26,689 nucleotides of DNA from an uncultured Eubacteriales bacterium. GTDB lineage: Bacteria; Bacillota; Clostridia; Peptostreptococcales; Anaerovoracaceae. The position numbers and the translations under genes were made by a program. Below are positions 1-8,120 of this stretch, in pieces (within the stretch, counting starts at the first letter, position 1; the number at the start of each line of letters is the position of its first letter). Location of the stretch: contig UQEW01000027.1 of assembly GCA_900540145.1 (NCBI GenBank), positions 1 through 26,689 on the forward strand, given 5' to 3'. The notes under the pieces were generated by a model. The model saw only the letters and a program-made list of their open reading frames with translations, had not been told where the DNA came from and made no database searches.

Positions 1-18
1 TATCTCTAAAATGCCATC

Positions 19-1023
19 TCACCCCTTACCTGGGACGTTATCTCTAAAACTAACGCCTTGGTCTACGACCGACCGGGCGGTTATGCCATGGCCTAAATTC
101 TTGCATATTCGTTTGCATAAATAAAGACCGATTCCGCTGGCCTTTTTATCGCTTCGTCCGTTATATCCCGTATATCCCTTTTCAAAAACTCTAGGCAAAT
201 CCTCCGCCGCTATACCGATCCCCGTATCTCTTATGCAAAGAGTCTTTGGTTCCTCCAGGCTTATGCTGATGCTTCCCTTTGACGTATATTTCAGCGCGTT
301 GGACAAGACCTGCTCTATTACAAATGAAAGCCATTTTTCATCTGTTATGACTTTAGCCTGAATAGGCTCGTAGTTTAACGTAAGTTTTCTACTTATAAAA
401 TCTCCTGAAAACTTCTTAACTGCCTGCTTTACTATATCATCGATTTCGTATTCTTTTATGACGTAATCCGTAGTATCCGAGTCAAGGCGCAGAAACATCA
501 GAACCATTTCGACGTACTGTTCTATGCGAAAGAGCTCTGACGACATCTTCCTGGAAAAGTCCGAATCTTCTTTCTGAAGATGAAGCCTCATGGATGCGAT
601 GGGAGTCTTAATCTGGTGAGCCCACATGGTATAATAATCCACCATGTCGGAATATTTCCTGTCCATGCGATTGGTCAGCTGTCTTTGCTCTTCGCACATA
701 AGCTCTATTATATGGCAATAATCCTCATCCGAAACGGAATCCGGCTCAGGGAAGTTTCTCATCAAGTTGGCAGACAGCTTGCTTATCCTCTCAAGCTCTT
801 CATGTTTTAAAAAAGCTTTTTTCATGCCCACCGCAAGAACGCCTATGCCTACTATCGAGCAAAGCAATACAGGATAGGCTACAGCTTTGAGCGGCAGATG
901 ATAAAGCAAAAACGAAACTGCAAATATGACGCAAAACAGCAGAAATAAGATAATTTCCCTTTTTCTATACGCTGTATATTTTTTGAAAAAAATCCATCTT
1001 TTATTTTTTCTGTCTTTGCCCAT
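19..1023 (-). CDS. Sensor histidine kinase, BceS-like (intramembrane-sensing)
   Basis: This is a membrane histidine kinase of 334 residues. Two membrane helices lie at about residues 22-42 and 46-66 with almost no loop between them, the layout of intramembrane-sensing kinases of the BceS/GraS type, which sense cell-envelope antibiotics through a partner ABC transporter. The phosphoacceptor box reads AHQIKTPI (about residue 136), the N box includes SNALKYTS, and the ATP-binding G boxes are DTGIGI and SGIGLYL. It starts 7 bp after the response regulator stop, so the two are co-transcribed. The C-terminus is odd: after the last G box the usual hydrophobic TxxxTFP-type ending is replaced by a polar NVPGKG, which could be real divergence or a late frameshift. 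The partner permease genes would lie left of position 1. Family assignment is firm; the ligand is unknown. Confidence 0.93.
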   Translation of the reverse strand: MGKDRKNKRWIFFKKYTAYRKREIILFLLFCVIFAVSFLLYHLPLKAVAYPVLLCSIVGIGVLAVGMKKAFLKHEELERISKLSANLMRNFPEPDSVSDEDYCHIIELMCEEQRQLTNRMDRKYSDMVDYYTMWAHQIKTPIASMRLHLQKEDSDFSRKMSSELFRIEQYVEMVLMFLRLDSDTTDYVIKEYEIDDIVKQAVKKFSGDFISRKLTLNYEPIQAKVITDEKWLSFVIEQVLSNALKYTSKGSISISLEEPKTLCIRDTGIGIAAEDLPRVFEKGYTGYNGRSDKKASGIGLYLCKRICKNLGHGITARSVVDQGVSFRDNVPGKG

Positions 1024-1030
1024 AAATCAC

Positions 1031-1702
1031 CTATCCTACCATGTAGCCTACGCCGAACTTTGTCTTGATAAAATCTTTAAGACCCGCTTCTTCCAGCTTT
1101 TTGCGGAGCCTTCCCACATTGACTGTCAAAGTGTTTTCATCTACAAAACTGTCCGTCTGCCACAGGCTTTCCATCAGCTTCTCTCTGCTCACTACCTTGC
1201 CTTTGTTTTCCATAAGGGCAAGAAGTATCCTATACTCATTTTTAGTCAGCTCTATCTTTTGGTCGCCAAACACCAGCACATTGCTGCCGGTATTCAAAAG
1301 AGCGCCTCTATGTTCCAGCACCGGTACCGCCTGAGAAAAGTCATAAGTTCTCCTCAGCATGGCCTGTATCTTTGCCATCAAAACATTGCTGTCAAAAGGC
1401 TTGGCTATAAAATCGTCGCCTCCCATGTTCATGGCCATGATGATGTTCATGTTGTCTGAAGCAGAAGAAATGAAGATTACAGGTACGTTGGACACTTTCC
1501 TTATTTCTCCGCACCAATGATAACCGTAAAAAAAAGGAAGGCTGATATCTATCAGCACTAAATGTGGATTGAAATCAGCAAACTCTGCCATGACATTTCT
1601 AAAGTTTTCAGCACATTTCACTTCCAAGCCCCACATCCGGGCCTGCTCGGAAATCGCTTCTGCGATTCCTCTGTCATCTTCTATTATATATATCCTGTAC
1701 AT
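1031..1702 (-). CDS. OmpR/PhoB-family response regulator, BceR-like
   Basis: This is a response regulator of 223 residues. The receiver domain occupies about residues 1-115, with the acidic pair at 9-10, the phosphorylated Asp at 52 (LIDISLP) and the conserved Lys in the AKPF motif near residue 100. A winged-helix DNA-binding domain follows at about 125-223 (ELTKNEYRILLAL, then VNVGRLRKKLE). It is the first gene of the pair with the BceS-like kinase. The ATG at 1702 has no Shine-Dalgarno sequence, and a promoter lies immediately upstream, so the message may be leaderless. The likely role is induction of an envelope-stress transporter in response to peptide antibiotics; this is inferred from the family. 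Confidence 0.95.
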   Translation of the reverse strand: MYRIYIIEDDRGIAEAISEQARMWGLEVKCAENFRNVMAEFADFNPHLVLIDISLPFFYGYHWCGEIRKVSNVPVIFISSASDNMNIIMAMNMGGDDFIAKPFDSNVLMAKIQAMLRRTYDFSQAVPVLEHRGALLNTGSNVLVFGDQKIELTKNEYRILLALMENKGKVVSREKLMESLWQTDSFVDENTLTVNVGRLRKKLEEAGLKDFIKTKFGVGYMVG

Positions 1703-1708
1703 GATGTT

Positions 1709-1737
1709 ATTCTATCATATAATCGCAGACGGTTCAA
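1709..1737 (-). promoter_or_regulatory. Sigma-A type promoter of the two-component operon
   Basis: On the minus strand a -35 TTGAAC (1737-1732) and a -10 TAGAAT (1714-1709) are separated by 17 bp. Only 6 bp separate the -10 from the ATG at 1702, so the predicted start of transcription falls on or next to the start codon. Confidence 0.55.
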
Positions 1738-1822
1738 TCAGCAGACTGAGTTTCATCAAGCGTTTCATTAAACGTTTCATTAAGATGCGGCTCTTAACTG
1801 TCGGAGCTTCAGGAGCCCTGCG

Positions 1823-1889
1823 CTTCCCAGGGGTCTTGCGCTTCCCAGGGGTCTTGCGCTTCCCAGGGGTCTTGCGCTTCCCAGGGGTC
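1823..1889. repeat. 18-bp tandem repeat, 3.7 copies
   Basis: The unit CTTCCCAGGGGTCTTGCG is repeated exactly at 1823-1840, 1841-1858 and 1859-1876, followed by 13 bases of a fourth copy. The copies are identical, which suggests recent slippage or recombination. The repeat length is a multiple of three and one plus-strand frame reads RFPGVL repeats, but that frame has no ribosome binding site and no recognisable protein, so I treat it as non-coding. Confidence 0.9.
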
Positions 1890-1890
1890 G

Positions 1891-2166
1891 AAATTTGTCG
1901 ATGTTGTATTATTTCGATGATAAAGGAAAAAATTACAACATTTTGCTCTGAGCCCGTTCTTTTGTAGGTTAAAAAAAGGGATGATGTTGTATATTTTTTG
2001 GAAATTTAAAAATCATACAACATTTCGACAAAGAATGTTGCATGATTTTGAGTTTTGCTCAATATTTACAACATGCCTATGAATTATCTATGTAAAACGC
2101 CGATGAACCGGATCAAATGTTGTAAAATCCAAGAAAATCCAAAAAAAATACAACATAGACAAATTC
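1891..2166. repeat. Symmetric array of eight ATGTTGTA half-sites (four inverted pairs)
   Basis: The octamer ATGTTGTA occurs at 1901, 1984, 2035 (as ATGTTGCA) and 2117, and its complement TACAACAT at 1934, 2016, 2067 and 2149. Each forward copy is followed by a reverse copy after a 24-bp spacer (25 bp in the first pair). The gaps between pairs are 42, 11 and 42 bp, so the whole array is mirror-symmetric about position 2029. The outer ends extend the match: bases 1891-1908 and the complement of 2149-2166 agree at 16 of 18 positions. The intervening sequence is AT-rich and poorly conserved between halves. No gene is visible inside. It could be an array of protein-binding sites, a set of RNA hairpins, or an old inverted duplication or miniature element. 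Confidence 0.85.
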
Positions 2167-2179
2167 AAAATCTGAAGCA

Positions 2180-2214
2180 GATATAAGCCCCCTTCGAAAA
2201 AGATATAAGCCCCC
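2180..2214. repeat. Direct repeat of GATATAAGCCCCC
   Basis: The 13-mer GATATAAGCCCCC is present at 2180-2192 and 2202-2214, 22 bp apart, between the half-site array and the terminator. Function unknown. Confidence 0.75.
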
Positions 2215-2221
2215 ATAGTCT

Positions 2222-2262
2222 AAAAGGTTTTGCTGTCCGCGTGGCGGATAGCAAAACCTTTT
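2222..2262 (-). terminator. Intrinsic terminator after nfnB (symmetric)
   Basis: A 19-bp stem (2222-2240 with 2244-2262, one G-T pair) closes a 3-base loop and begins with AAAA and ends with TTTT, so it can work in either direction. It lies 39 bp past the nfnB stop and ends the minus-strand operon. Confidence 0.9.
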
Positions 2263-2300
2263 TACACACGTATAACTTCAGCCGCTTACGACCAAAGGCA

Positions 2301-3689
2301 CTATTTGCTCAGATATTCGTCTATACCTGCAGCTGCAACTTTTCCGGCGCCCATTGCCTTGATAACGGTAGCAGCTCCTGTTACAGCGTCACCGCCGGCA
2401 AAGATTCCCGGACGGCTGGTTGCCGCTTCATCGTCAGTTCCGATACCGCCTTTGCTGTTAGCTTCCAAATCTTTTGTAGTATCCAAAATCAAGGTGTTAA
2501 GCTTGGTTCCTATGGCCATTATAACGCAATCTACGTCCAGAACGAAGTTGGAATCCTTGATTTCCACAGGTCTTCTTCTTCCAGAAGCGTCCGGCTCGCC
2601 CAGTTCCATCTTAACGCATTCAATTCCGCATACGTGACCTTCTTCGTCGCCCTTGATGGCTACAGGATTGGTCAGATATCTGAAATCTATGCCTTCCTCA
2701 ACAGCGTGATGAATTTCCTCAGCTCTTGCCGGAATTTCTGCTGCTGAACGACGATATATGATATATACGTTTTCTGCACCCATACGTTTTGCACATCTGG
2801 CAGCATCCATAGCTACGTTGCCGCCTCCTACTACAGCGATATTTTTAGCATACTGTATAGGAGTATCGTATTCCGGCAGATATGCCTTCATCAAGTTTAT
2901 ACGAGTCAAATATTCGTTGGCTGAGCAAACGCCCAGGAGATTTTCTCCGGGTATCTTCATGAAAGCAGGAAGGCCTGCGCCTGTGCCGATGAATACCGAC
3001 TCAAATCCTTCTTCCTCGATTAGCTCGTCAACAGTGATAGCTCTGCCTACGATAGCGTCAGTTACAAACTTGACGCCCTTAGCTTCCAGCTGAGCCACCT
3101 CTGCTGCTACGATAGCTTTAGGAAGACGGAATTCAGGTATGCCGTAAACCAGTACGCCGCCTGTCTTGTGAAGGCTTTCAAATACTGTTACCTCGTATCC
3201 CTTGTTTACCAGGTCTCCTGCACATGCAAGACCTGCAGGACCTGCTCCTATTACAGCCACCTTATGGCCGTTGCTCTCGGCAGGTTTTATCTCTTCATCG
3301 CCGTAATTGGCTGCATGCCAGTCTGCGACAAATCTTTCCAGACGGCCTATACCTACAGGCTCGCCTTTGACGCCGCGCACGCACTTGCCCTCGCACTGAG
3401 TTTCCTGAGGGCATACTCTGCCGCAAATTGCAGGCAGGGAACTGGTTTCGCTTATGATTTGATAAGCTTCTTCAAATTCACCTTCTGCTACTTTAGCGAT
3501 AAAATCAGGTATCTTTACCATTACAGGGCAGCCTGACATACAAGGCTTCTTGCGGCATTTGAGACATCTCATGGCCTCGTTTACCGCCATCTCTTCAGTA
3601 TAACCTTCTGCTACTTCTAAGAAGTTTTTATTTCTGATGTCAGGAGCCTGTTCAGGCATAGGATTTTTTTCTTTTACTAAATTAATCAT
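2301..3689 (-). CDS. nfnB: NADH-dependent ferredoxin:NADP+ oxidoreductase, large subunit (GltA/GltD-like)
   Basis: This is a flavoprotein of about 462 residues of the glutamate-synthase small-subunit family. The N-terminal part carries eight cysteines for two [4Fe-4S] clusters (CLKCRKKPCMSGCP and CGRVCPQETQCEGKC). An FAD-binding GAGPAG follows near residue 150, and an NADPH-binding VVGGGNVAMDAAR lies near residue 285 with YRRS downstream. The large glutamate synthase subunit is absent and the gene sits directly after an NfnA-type subunit, so the pair is best read as the electron-bifurcating Nfn complex, which couples reduced ferredoxin plus NADH to NADP+ reduction in the cytoplasm. I chose the ATG at 3689, which overlaps the nfnA stop by 8 bp; a GTG at 3701 is also open but sits directly against the ribosome binding site. 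A sole GltD-like role in another pathway is the alternative. Confidence 0.9.
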   Translation of the reverse strand: MINLVKEKNPMPEQAPDIRNKNFLEVAEGYTEEMAVNEAMRCLKCRKKPCMSGCPVMVKIPDFIAKVAEGEFEEAYQIISETSSLPAICGRVCPQETQCEGKCVRGVKGEPVGIGRLERFVADWHAANYGDEEIKPAESNGHKVAVIGAGPAGLACAGDLVNKGYEVTVFESLHKTGGVLVYGIPEFRLPKAIVAAEVAQLEAKGVKFVTDAIVGRAITVDELIEEEGFESVFIGTGAGLPAFMKIPGENLLGVCSANEYLTRINLMKAYLPEYDTPIQYAKNIAVVGGGNVAMDAARCAKRMGAENVYIIYRRSAAEIPARAEEIHHAVEEGIDFRYLTNPVAIKGDEEGHVCGIECVKMELGEPDASGRRRPVEIKDSNFVLDVDCVIMAIGTKLNTLILDTTKDLEANSKGGIGTDDEAATSRPGIFAGGDAVTGAATVIKAMGAGKVAAAGIDEYLSK

Positions 3690-4536
3690 TGTAACGAACA
3701 CCTCCTGTCAAGCGGCAAACGTGAGCTCTGTCTTCTGCTTCTTGATCCTTATAATAGTTGCTTCTCTTTACCAGTTCGTCCCAGTCTACCAGAGCACCAT
3801 CAAACTCAGGTCCGTCTACGCATACGAATTTGTCTTCTCCGCCTATGTTGCAGCGGCAGCCGCCGCACATTCCTGTTCCGTCTATCATATAGGCAGTAAG
3901 GGATGCGATGGATGGAATGTTGTGTTCCTGAGCAATCTGGCAAACGAACTTCATCATCATCGGAGGTCCGACAGCAACGATTTCATCATAAGTGTTGCCT
4001 TCTTCAATGAGTTGTTTCAGTTTATCGGTTGTAAAAGCTTTTTCGCCGTATGTACCGTCATCGGTAACCACATACAGTCTGTCAACTCCTGCTCTGAATT
4101 CATCCTCCAGGATTACCAGCTCTTTGGTCTTGAAGCCTTCTATCATATCCACTTCCACGCCGGCTTTCTTCATACCTGTTGCCAAAGGATAAGCAAGAGC
4201 ATTACCGGTACCGCCGCCTACTACGCATACTTTTTTCAAACCTTCCATGTGAGTCGGTTTTCCCAACGGTCCTACGATATCAGCAAAGCATTCGCCTACT
4301 TCCATCTGGTCCATAAGCATGGTCGTTCTGCCTACAGCCGCATAAATCAAATCGATAGTGCCTTCTTTTTCATCATGACCTGCCATGGTGAGAGGAATTC
4401 TTTCACCATACTCATCGGTACGAAGGATGATGAACTGACCCGGTCTTGCTTTTCTTGCAACAAGAGGCGCATAGACTTTCAGCCATACCATGTTGGAATT
4501 GAGTCTTCTTTTGTAAGTTATTTCAAACATTTTCAT
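3682..4536 (-). CDS. nfnA: NADH-dependent ferredoxin:NADP+ oxidoreductase, small subunit (PyrK/FNR-like)
   Basis: This is a protein of about 284 residues of the ferredoxin-NADP reductase / sulfide dehydrogenase family. It has an N-terminal FAD-binding barrel (about 1-95, ending ARPGQFIIL and IPLTM), an NAD-binding domain with VVGGGTGNALAYPLA (about 105-120), and a C-terminal cysteine group CGGCRCNIGG...CVDGPEFDG for a [2Fe-2S] cluster. It forms Nfn with the following gene. The ATG at 4536 is about 9 bases from GGAGG; the ATG at 4545 is in frame but touches the ribosome binding site and is less likely. It begins 18 bp after the nifJ stop, so it is translated from the same message. Confidence 0.9.
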   Translation of the reverse strand: MKMFEITYKRRLNSNMVWLKVYAPLVARKARPGQFIILRTDEYGERIPLTMAGHDEKEGTIDLIYAAVGRTTMLMDQMEVGECFADIVGPLGKPTHMEGLKKVCVVGGGTGNALAYPLATGMKKAGVEVDMIEGFKTKELVILEDEFRAGVDRLYVVTDDGTYGEKAFTTDKLKQLIEEGNTYDEIVAVGPPMMMKFVCQIAQEHNIPSIASLTAYMIDGTGMCGGCRCNIGGEDKFVCVDGPEFDGALVDWDELVKRSNYYKDQEAEDRAHVCRLTGGVRYND

Positions 4537-4554
4537 ATCGCTCATCCTCCTTTC

Positions 4555-7500
4555 CTAATTATCCATTTTATTGGCGGTTTCCATCTTCTCAAATTCATCC
4601 AGACTCTTCTTGCGAGTAAGCAAAGTCTCATATCTCTCCTTGGACATCTTTTCAGCCTCGTTGAAGAGTTTTTCTGCTCTTTCAGGGAATCTGAGCTTCA
4701 GGGAATTGTATCTTACTTCACCCATGATGAAGTCTCTGTAACTTTCAGTTGCTACTCCGCTGTCCAGTGAAAGCGGGTTCTTGCCTTGTTTTTCAAGGTC
4801 AGGATTGTATCTGAGCAGGTTCCAGTATCCGGAAAGGACTGCGTGCTTCATCTCTGCCATTGCCTTGTTCATACCGGCCTTTACTCCGTGATTGATACAT
4901 GGAGCATAAGCAATTATGATAGACGGTCCGTCATAGCTTTCGGCCTCTCTTATAGCTTTTAGAGTCTGAGCCGGATTTGCACCCATAGCAACCTGAGCTA
5001 CATATACGTATCCGTAAGCCATCGCTATCTGTGCCAAATCTTTCTTCTTGACAGCTTTACCGGAGGCCGCAAATTTTGCCACAGCTCCTATAGGTGTAGC
5101 TTTTGAAGACTGTCCGCCGGTGTTGGAATAAACTTCAGTATCAAATACGATTATATTTACATTTTCACCGGAAGCAAGAACGTGGTCCAAACCGCCGTAT
5201 CCTATGTCATATGCCCAGCCGTCTCCTCCGAATATCCACATCGAAGGTTTAACCAGCATATCTTTGTTGTCTATTACATATTTTGCATCTTCGTTCTTGT
5301 CTGCGATAGCTTTGCATGCTTCTACAAGAGCATCTCCTGTCTTTGCAGAAAGCTTTGCATCGTCAAAGGTGGCAAGCCATGCCTTTGCCGGAACTCCCAG
5401 AGTATCCTCCAGTCTTTCAACAGCGCTCTTCATCTCGTTTCTGCGTGTTCTGATGGAAATGGCCATTCCGAGTCCGAATTCAGCATTATCCTCAAACAGC
5501 GAGTTGGCCCATACAGGACCCTTGCCTTCTTTATTTACAGTATAAGGTGTTGCCGGCGCTGAACATCCCCAAATTGAAGAGCATCCTGTAGCGTTGGCAA
5601 TAAACATTCTGTCACCGTAAAGCTGAGTTATCAGCTTAGCATATGGAGTTTCTCCGCATCCAGGACATGCTCCGGAGAATTCCATAAGAGGCTGCTTGAA
5701 TTGGGAACCCTTGATTGTATCTTCTTTAAACGGAACTTCTTTTTCTGTAACCGTTCCGAACAAGTAATTAAACTTATCCTGTTGCTGCTGTACGTATTCA
5801 TCATCTGTAGCCTGCATTCCGAGAGCTTTCTTCCTTGCAGGACATACCTCTGCGCATGAACCGCATCCTGTGCAGTCGAGAGCGGAAATTCCCAATGTAA
5901 AGAACTTGCCTTTTGCGCCCTTCATAGGAAGAACGGAATCCTTAACCGGCTCTGCTTCATCTTCATTCATAACAAATGGTCTGATTACACCGTGAGGACA
6001 TACGTATGAGCACCAGTTGCACTGCATGCAGTTGGCCATATCCCAGTGAGGTACGTCTGCCGCTATACCGCGTTTCTCAAAGGCAGCAGTTCCGGCAGGT
6101 ATCATACCGTTGGCTGTATCCAGGAATGTGGACACAGGCACCAGATCACCGGTAAGAGTATTGGTAGGAACCAGTACCTTGTTCAGGTAATCTGTCTGCA
6201 TCTGATCACGTCCGACCAGTTTTTCTGCAGGAGCGTCGTCAGGAACATCAGCCCATGAAGCAGGTACATCTACTTTGTGAACATGAGTTACTCCGGCGTC
6301 TACAGCTGCCAGGTTCATGTTTACTACATTTTCTCCCTTGTTGCCGTAAGTCTTTCTGATGGCGTCTTTCATATATGTAACCGCGTCATCGATAGGGATA
6401 ATATTAGCCAGCTTGAAGAAAGCTGCCTGCAGAACGGAGTTGGTTCTTCTGGCTCCCAGTCCTACTTTTTTTGCTATTGAAACGGCATCGCAGGTGTAGA
6501 ACTGAATGTCGTTCTTAGCTATATATCTCTTAACCTTGGCAGGAAGATGTTTTTCCAGCTCCTCATCTGACCATACGCAGTTGAGAAGGAAGAATCCGCC
6601 CGGTTTTACGTCTTCTACCATTTCATATCTGTAAAGATATGCGGAGTTGTGGCAGGCTACAAAGTCAGCCTGTTTTACATAATATGTAGATTTGATAGGC
6701 TCATCTCCGAATCTTAAGTGAGAAATGGTCACGCCGCCTGATTTCTTGGAGTCGTACTGGAAGTAAGCCTGTACTTTCTTGTCAGTATGGTCTCCTATTA
6801 TCTTTACGCTGTTTTTGTTGGCTCCTACAGTACCGTCTGCACCCAGACCCCAGAACTTGCAAGCCTTGGTTCCTTTTGGAGAAACGTCAGGATACTCCGA
6901 CGGAGTCAGTGACAGATGAGTAACGTCGTCGTTTATGGAAATAGTGAACTCCTTCTTAGGATTTTCACTCCACAGATTTTCGTAAACAGCAAGGATATCT
7001 CCAGGCTGAGTGTCTTTTGAGCCGAGGCCGTAACGTCCTCCCACTATAAGGGCATCTTCAAATGCGGTTCCTCTAAGGGCTGAAACGATATCAAGGAACA
7101 GAGGCTCGCCTACGCCGCCGGGTTCTTTAGTCCTGTCGAGAACTGCAATCTTTTTAACTGTCTCTGGAATAACGTTAAGCAGATATTTCTGAGAGAAAGG
7201 TCTGTAAAGGTGAACTTCTACAATACCTACTTTTTTGCCCTTTCCTCTCAAGTAATCTATTACCTCTTCAGCTGCGTCGCACACTGAACCCATAGCTACG
7301 ATTATTTCGGTAGCCTCAGGATCGCCGTAATAATTGAAAGGCTTATAGTCTGTACCAATTTTGGCATTGACTTTATCCATGTATTCAGCAACTATATCAG
7401 CTGTCTCCAGATAAGCGGTGTTGCAAGCTTCTCTGTGCTGGAAGAAAGTTTCCGGCTGCTCTGCTGAACCCATGCTGTAAGGGTGATTAGGATGGAAAAC

Positions 7501-8115
7501 TCTGTTCTTAAACGCTTTAACAGCATCCCAGTCAACCATCTCCTTCAGCTCGTCGTAATCCCACACTTCTATCTTCTGGTTTTCATGAGAAGTTCTGAAA
7601 CCGTCGAAGAAATGCAGCATCGGCAATCTGCCGGCTATGGTGGCCAAGTGAGCTACTGCTGCCAAATCCATTACCTGCTGTACGCTGTTGGAAGCCAGCA
7701 TTGCAAAGCCTGTCTGGCGGCATCCCATAACATCGGACTGATCTCCGAATATGGAAAGCGCATGAGTGGCCAGAGCTCTCGCTGCAACGTGGAATACCGT
7801 AGGAGTCTGCTCTCCTGCCAGCTTATACATGTTAGGTATCATCAAAAGCAGACCTTGAGAAGCTGTAAAAGTCGAGGTATATGAACCTGTTGCTATGGAG
7901 CCGTGAACAGCTCCTGCTGCTCCTCCTTCAGACTGCATTTCAACAATTTTTACTTTTTCACCAAATATATTTTTTCTTTCCTGGGAAACCCATTCATCCA
8001 TGCTTTCTGCCATAGGTGAGGATGGTGTTATAGGATAAATCGCCGCAACTTCAGAGAATGCATATGCTACGTGAGCGGCCGCTGTGTTTCCGTCCATTGT
8101 CTTTAATTTTCTCAC
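4555..8115 (-). CDS. nifJ: Pyruvate:ferredoxin (flavodoxin) oxidoreductase
   Basis: This is a single-chain PFOR of about 1186 residues, the normal length for the homodimeric type. It oxidises pyruvate with CoA to acetyl-CoA and CO2 and reduces ferredoxin. The N-terminal pyruvate-binding domain starts MDGNTAAAHVAYAFSEVA with YPITPSSPMAE. A middle gamma-type domain and an EKR-like region follow. Two [4Fe-4S] ferredoxin motifs come next (CMQCNWCSYVCP and CTGCGSCAEVCP), and the C-terminal thiamine-diphosphate domain has GACPGCGETPY and the GDGWAYDIG metal-binding motif. Starts are GTG: the one at 8115 lies about 10 bases from AAGGAG, while the GTG at 8124 overlaps the upstream stop but nearly touches the ribosome binding site. 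The gene is flanked in one operon by a polyferredoxin and Nfn, which suggests a direct route from pyruvate to NADPH. Confidence 0.97.
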   Translation of the reverse strand: MRKLKTMDGNTAAAHVAYAFSEVAAIYPITPSSPMAESMDEWVSQERKNIFGEKVKIVEMQSEGGAAGAVHGSIATGSYTSTFTASQGLLLMIPNMYKLAGEQTPTVFHVAARALATHALSIFGDQSDVMGCRQTGFAMLASNSVQQVMDLAAVAHLATIAGRLPMLHFFDGFRTSHENQKIEVWDYDELKEMVDWDAVKAFKNRVFHPNHPYSMGSAEQPETFFQHREACNTAYLETADIVAEYMDKVNAKIGTDYKPFNYYGDPEATEIIVAMGSVCDAAEEVIDYLRGKGKKVGIVEVHLYRPFSQKYLLNVIPETVKKIAVLDRTKEPGGVGEPLFLDIVSALRGTAFEDALIVGGRYGLGSKDTQPGDILAVYENLWSENPKKEFTISINDDVTHLSLTPSEYPDVSPKGTKACKFWGLGADGTVGANKNSVKIIGDHTDKKVQAYFQYDSKKSGGVTISHLRFGDEPIKSTYYVKQADFVACHNSAYLYRYEMVEDVKPGGFFLLNCVWSDEELEKHLPAKVKRYIAKNDIQFYTCDAVSIAKKVGLGARRTNSVLQAAFFKLANIIPIDDAVTYMKDAIRKTYGNKGENVVNMNLAAVDAGVTHVHKVDVPASWADVPDDAPAEKLVGRDQMQTDYLNKVLVPTNTLTGDLVPVSTFLDTANGMIPAGTAAFEKRGIAADVPHWDMANCMQCNWCSYVCPHGVIRPFVMNEDEAEPVKDSVLPMKGAKGKFFTLGISALDCTGCGSCAEVCPARKKALGMQATDDEYVQQQQDKFNYLFGTVTEKEVPFKEDTIKGSQFKQPLMEFSGACPGCGETPYAKLITQLYGDRMFIANATGCSSIWGCSAPATPYTVNKEGKGPVWANSLFEDNAEFGLGMAISIRTRRNEMKSAVERLEDTLGVPAKAWLATFDDAKLSAKTGDALVEACKAIADKNEDAKYVIDNKDMLVKPSMWIFGGDGWAYDIGYGGLDHVLASGENVNIIVFDTEVYSNTGGQSSKATPIGAVAKFAASGKAVKKKDLAQIAMAYGYVYVAQVAMGANPAQTLKAIREAESYDGPSIIIAYAPCINHGVKAGMNKAMAEMKHAVLSGYWNLLRYNPDLEKQGKNPLSLDSGVATESYRDFIMGEVRYNSLKLRFPERAEKLFNEAEKMSKERYETLLTRKKSLDEFEKMETANKMDN

Positions 8116-8120
8116 TGTAA

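Noticed and set aside
1823..1889. Tandem repeat as a CRISPR array
   Set aside because: The 18-bp units are joined head to tail with no spacers, and no cas gene is near.
3637..4770. Long plus-strand open frame of 377 codons
   Set aside because: It lies opposite nfnA, nfnB and nifJ, has no ribosome binding site and no family resemblance, and is rich in Phe, Ser, Tyr and His as antisense frames of this composition usually are.
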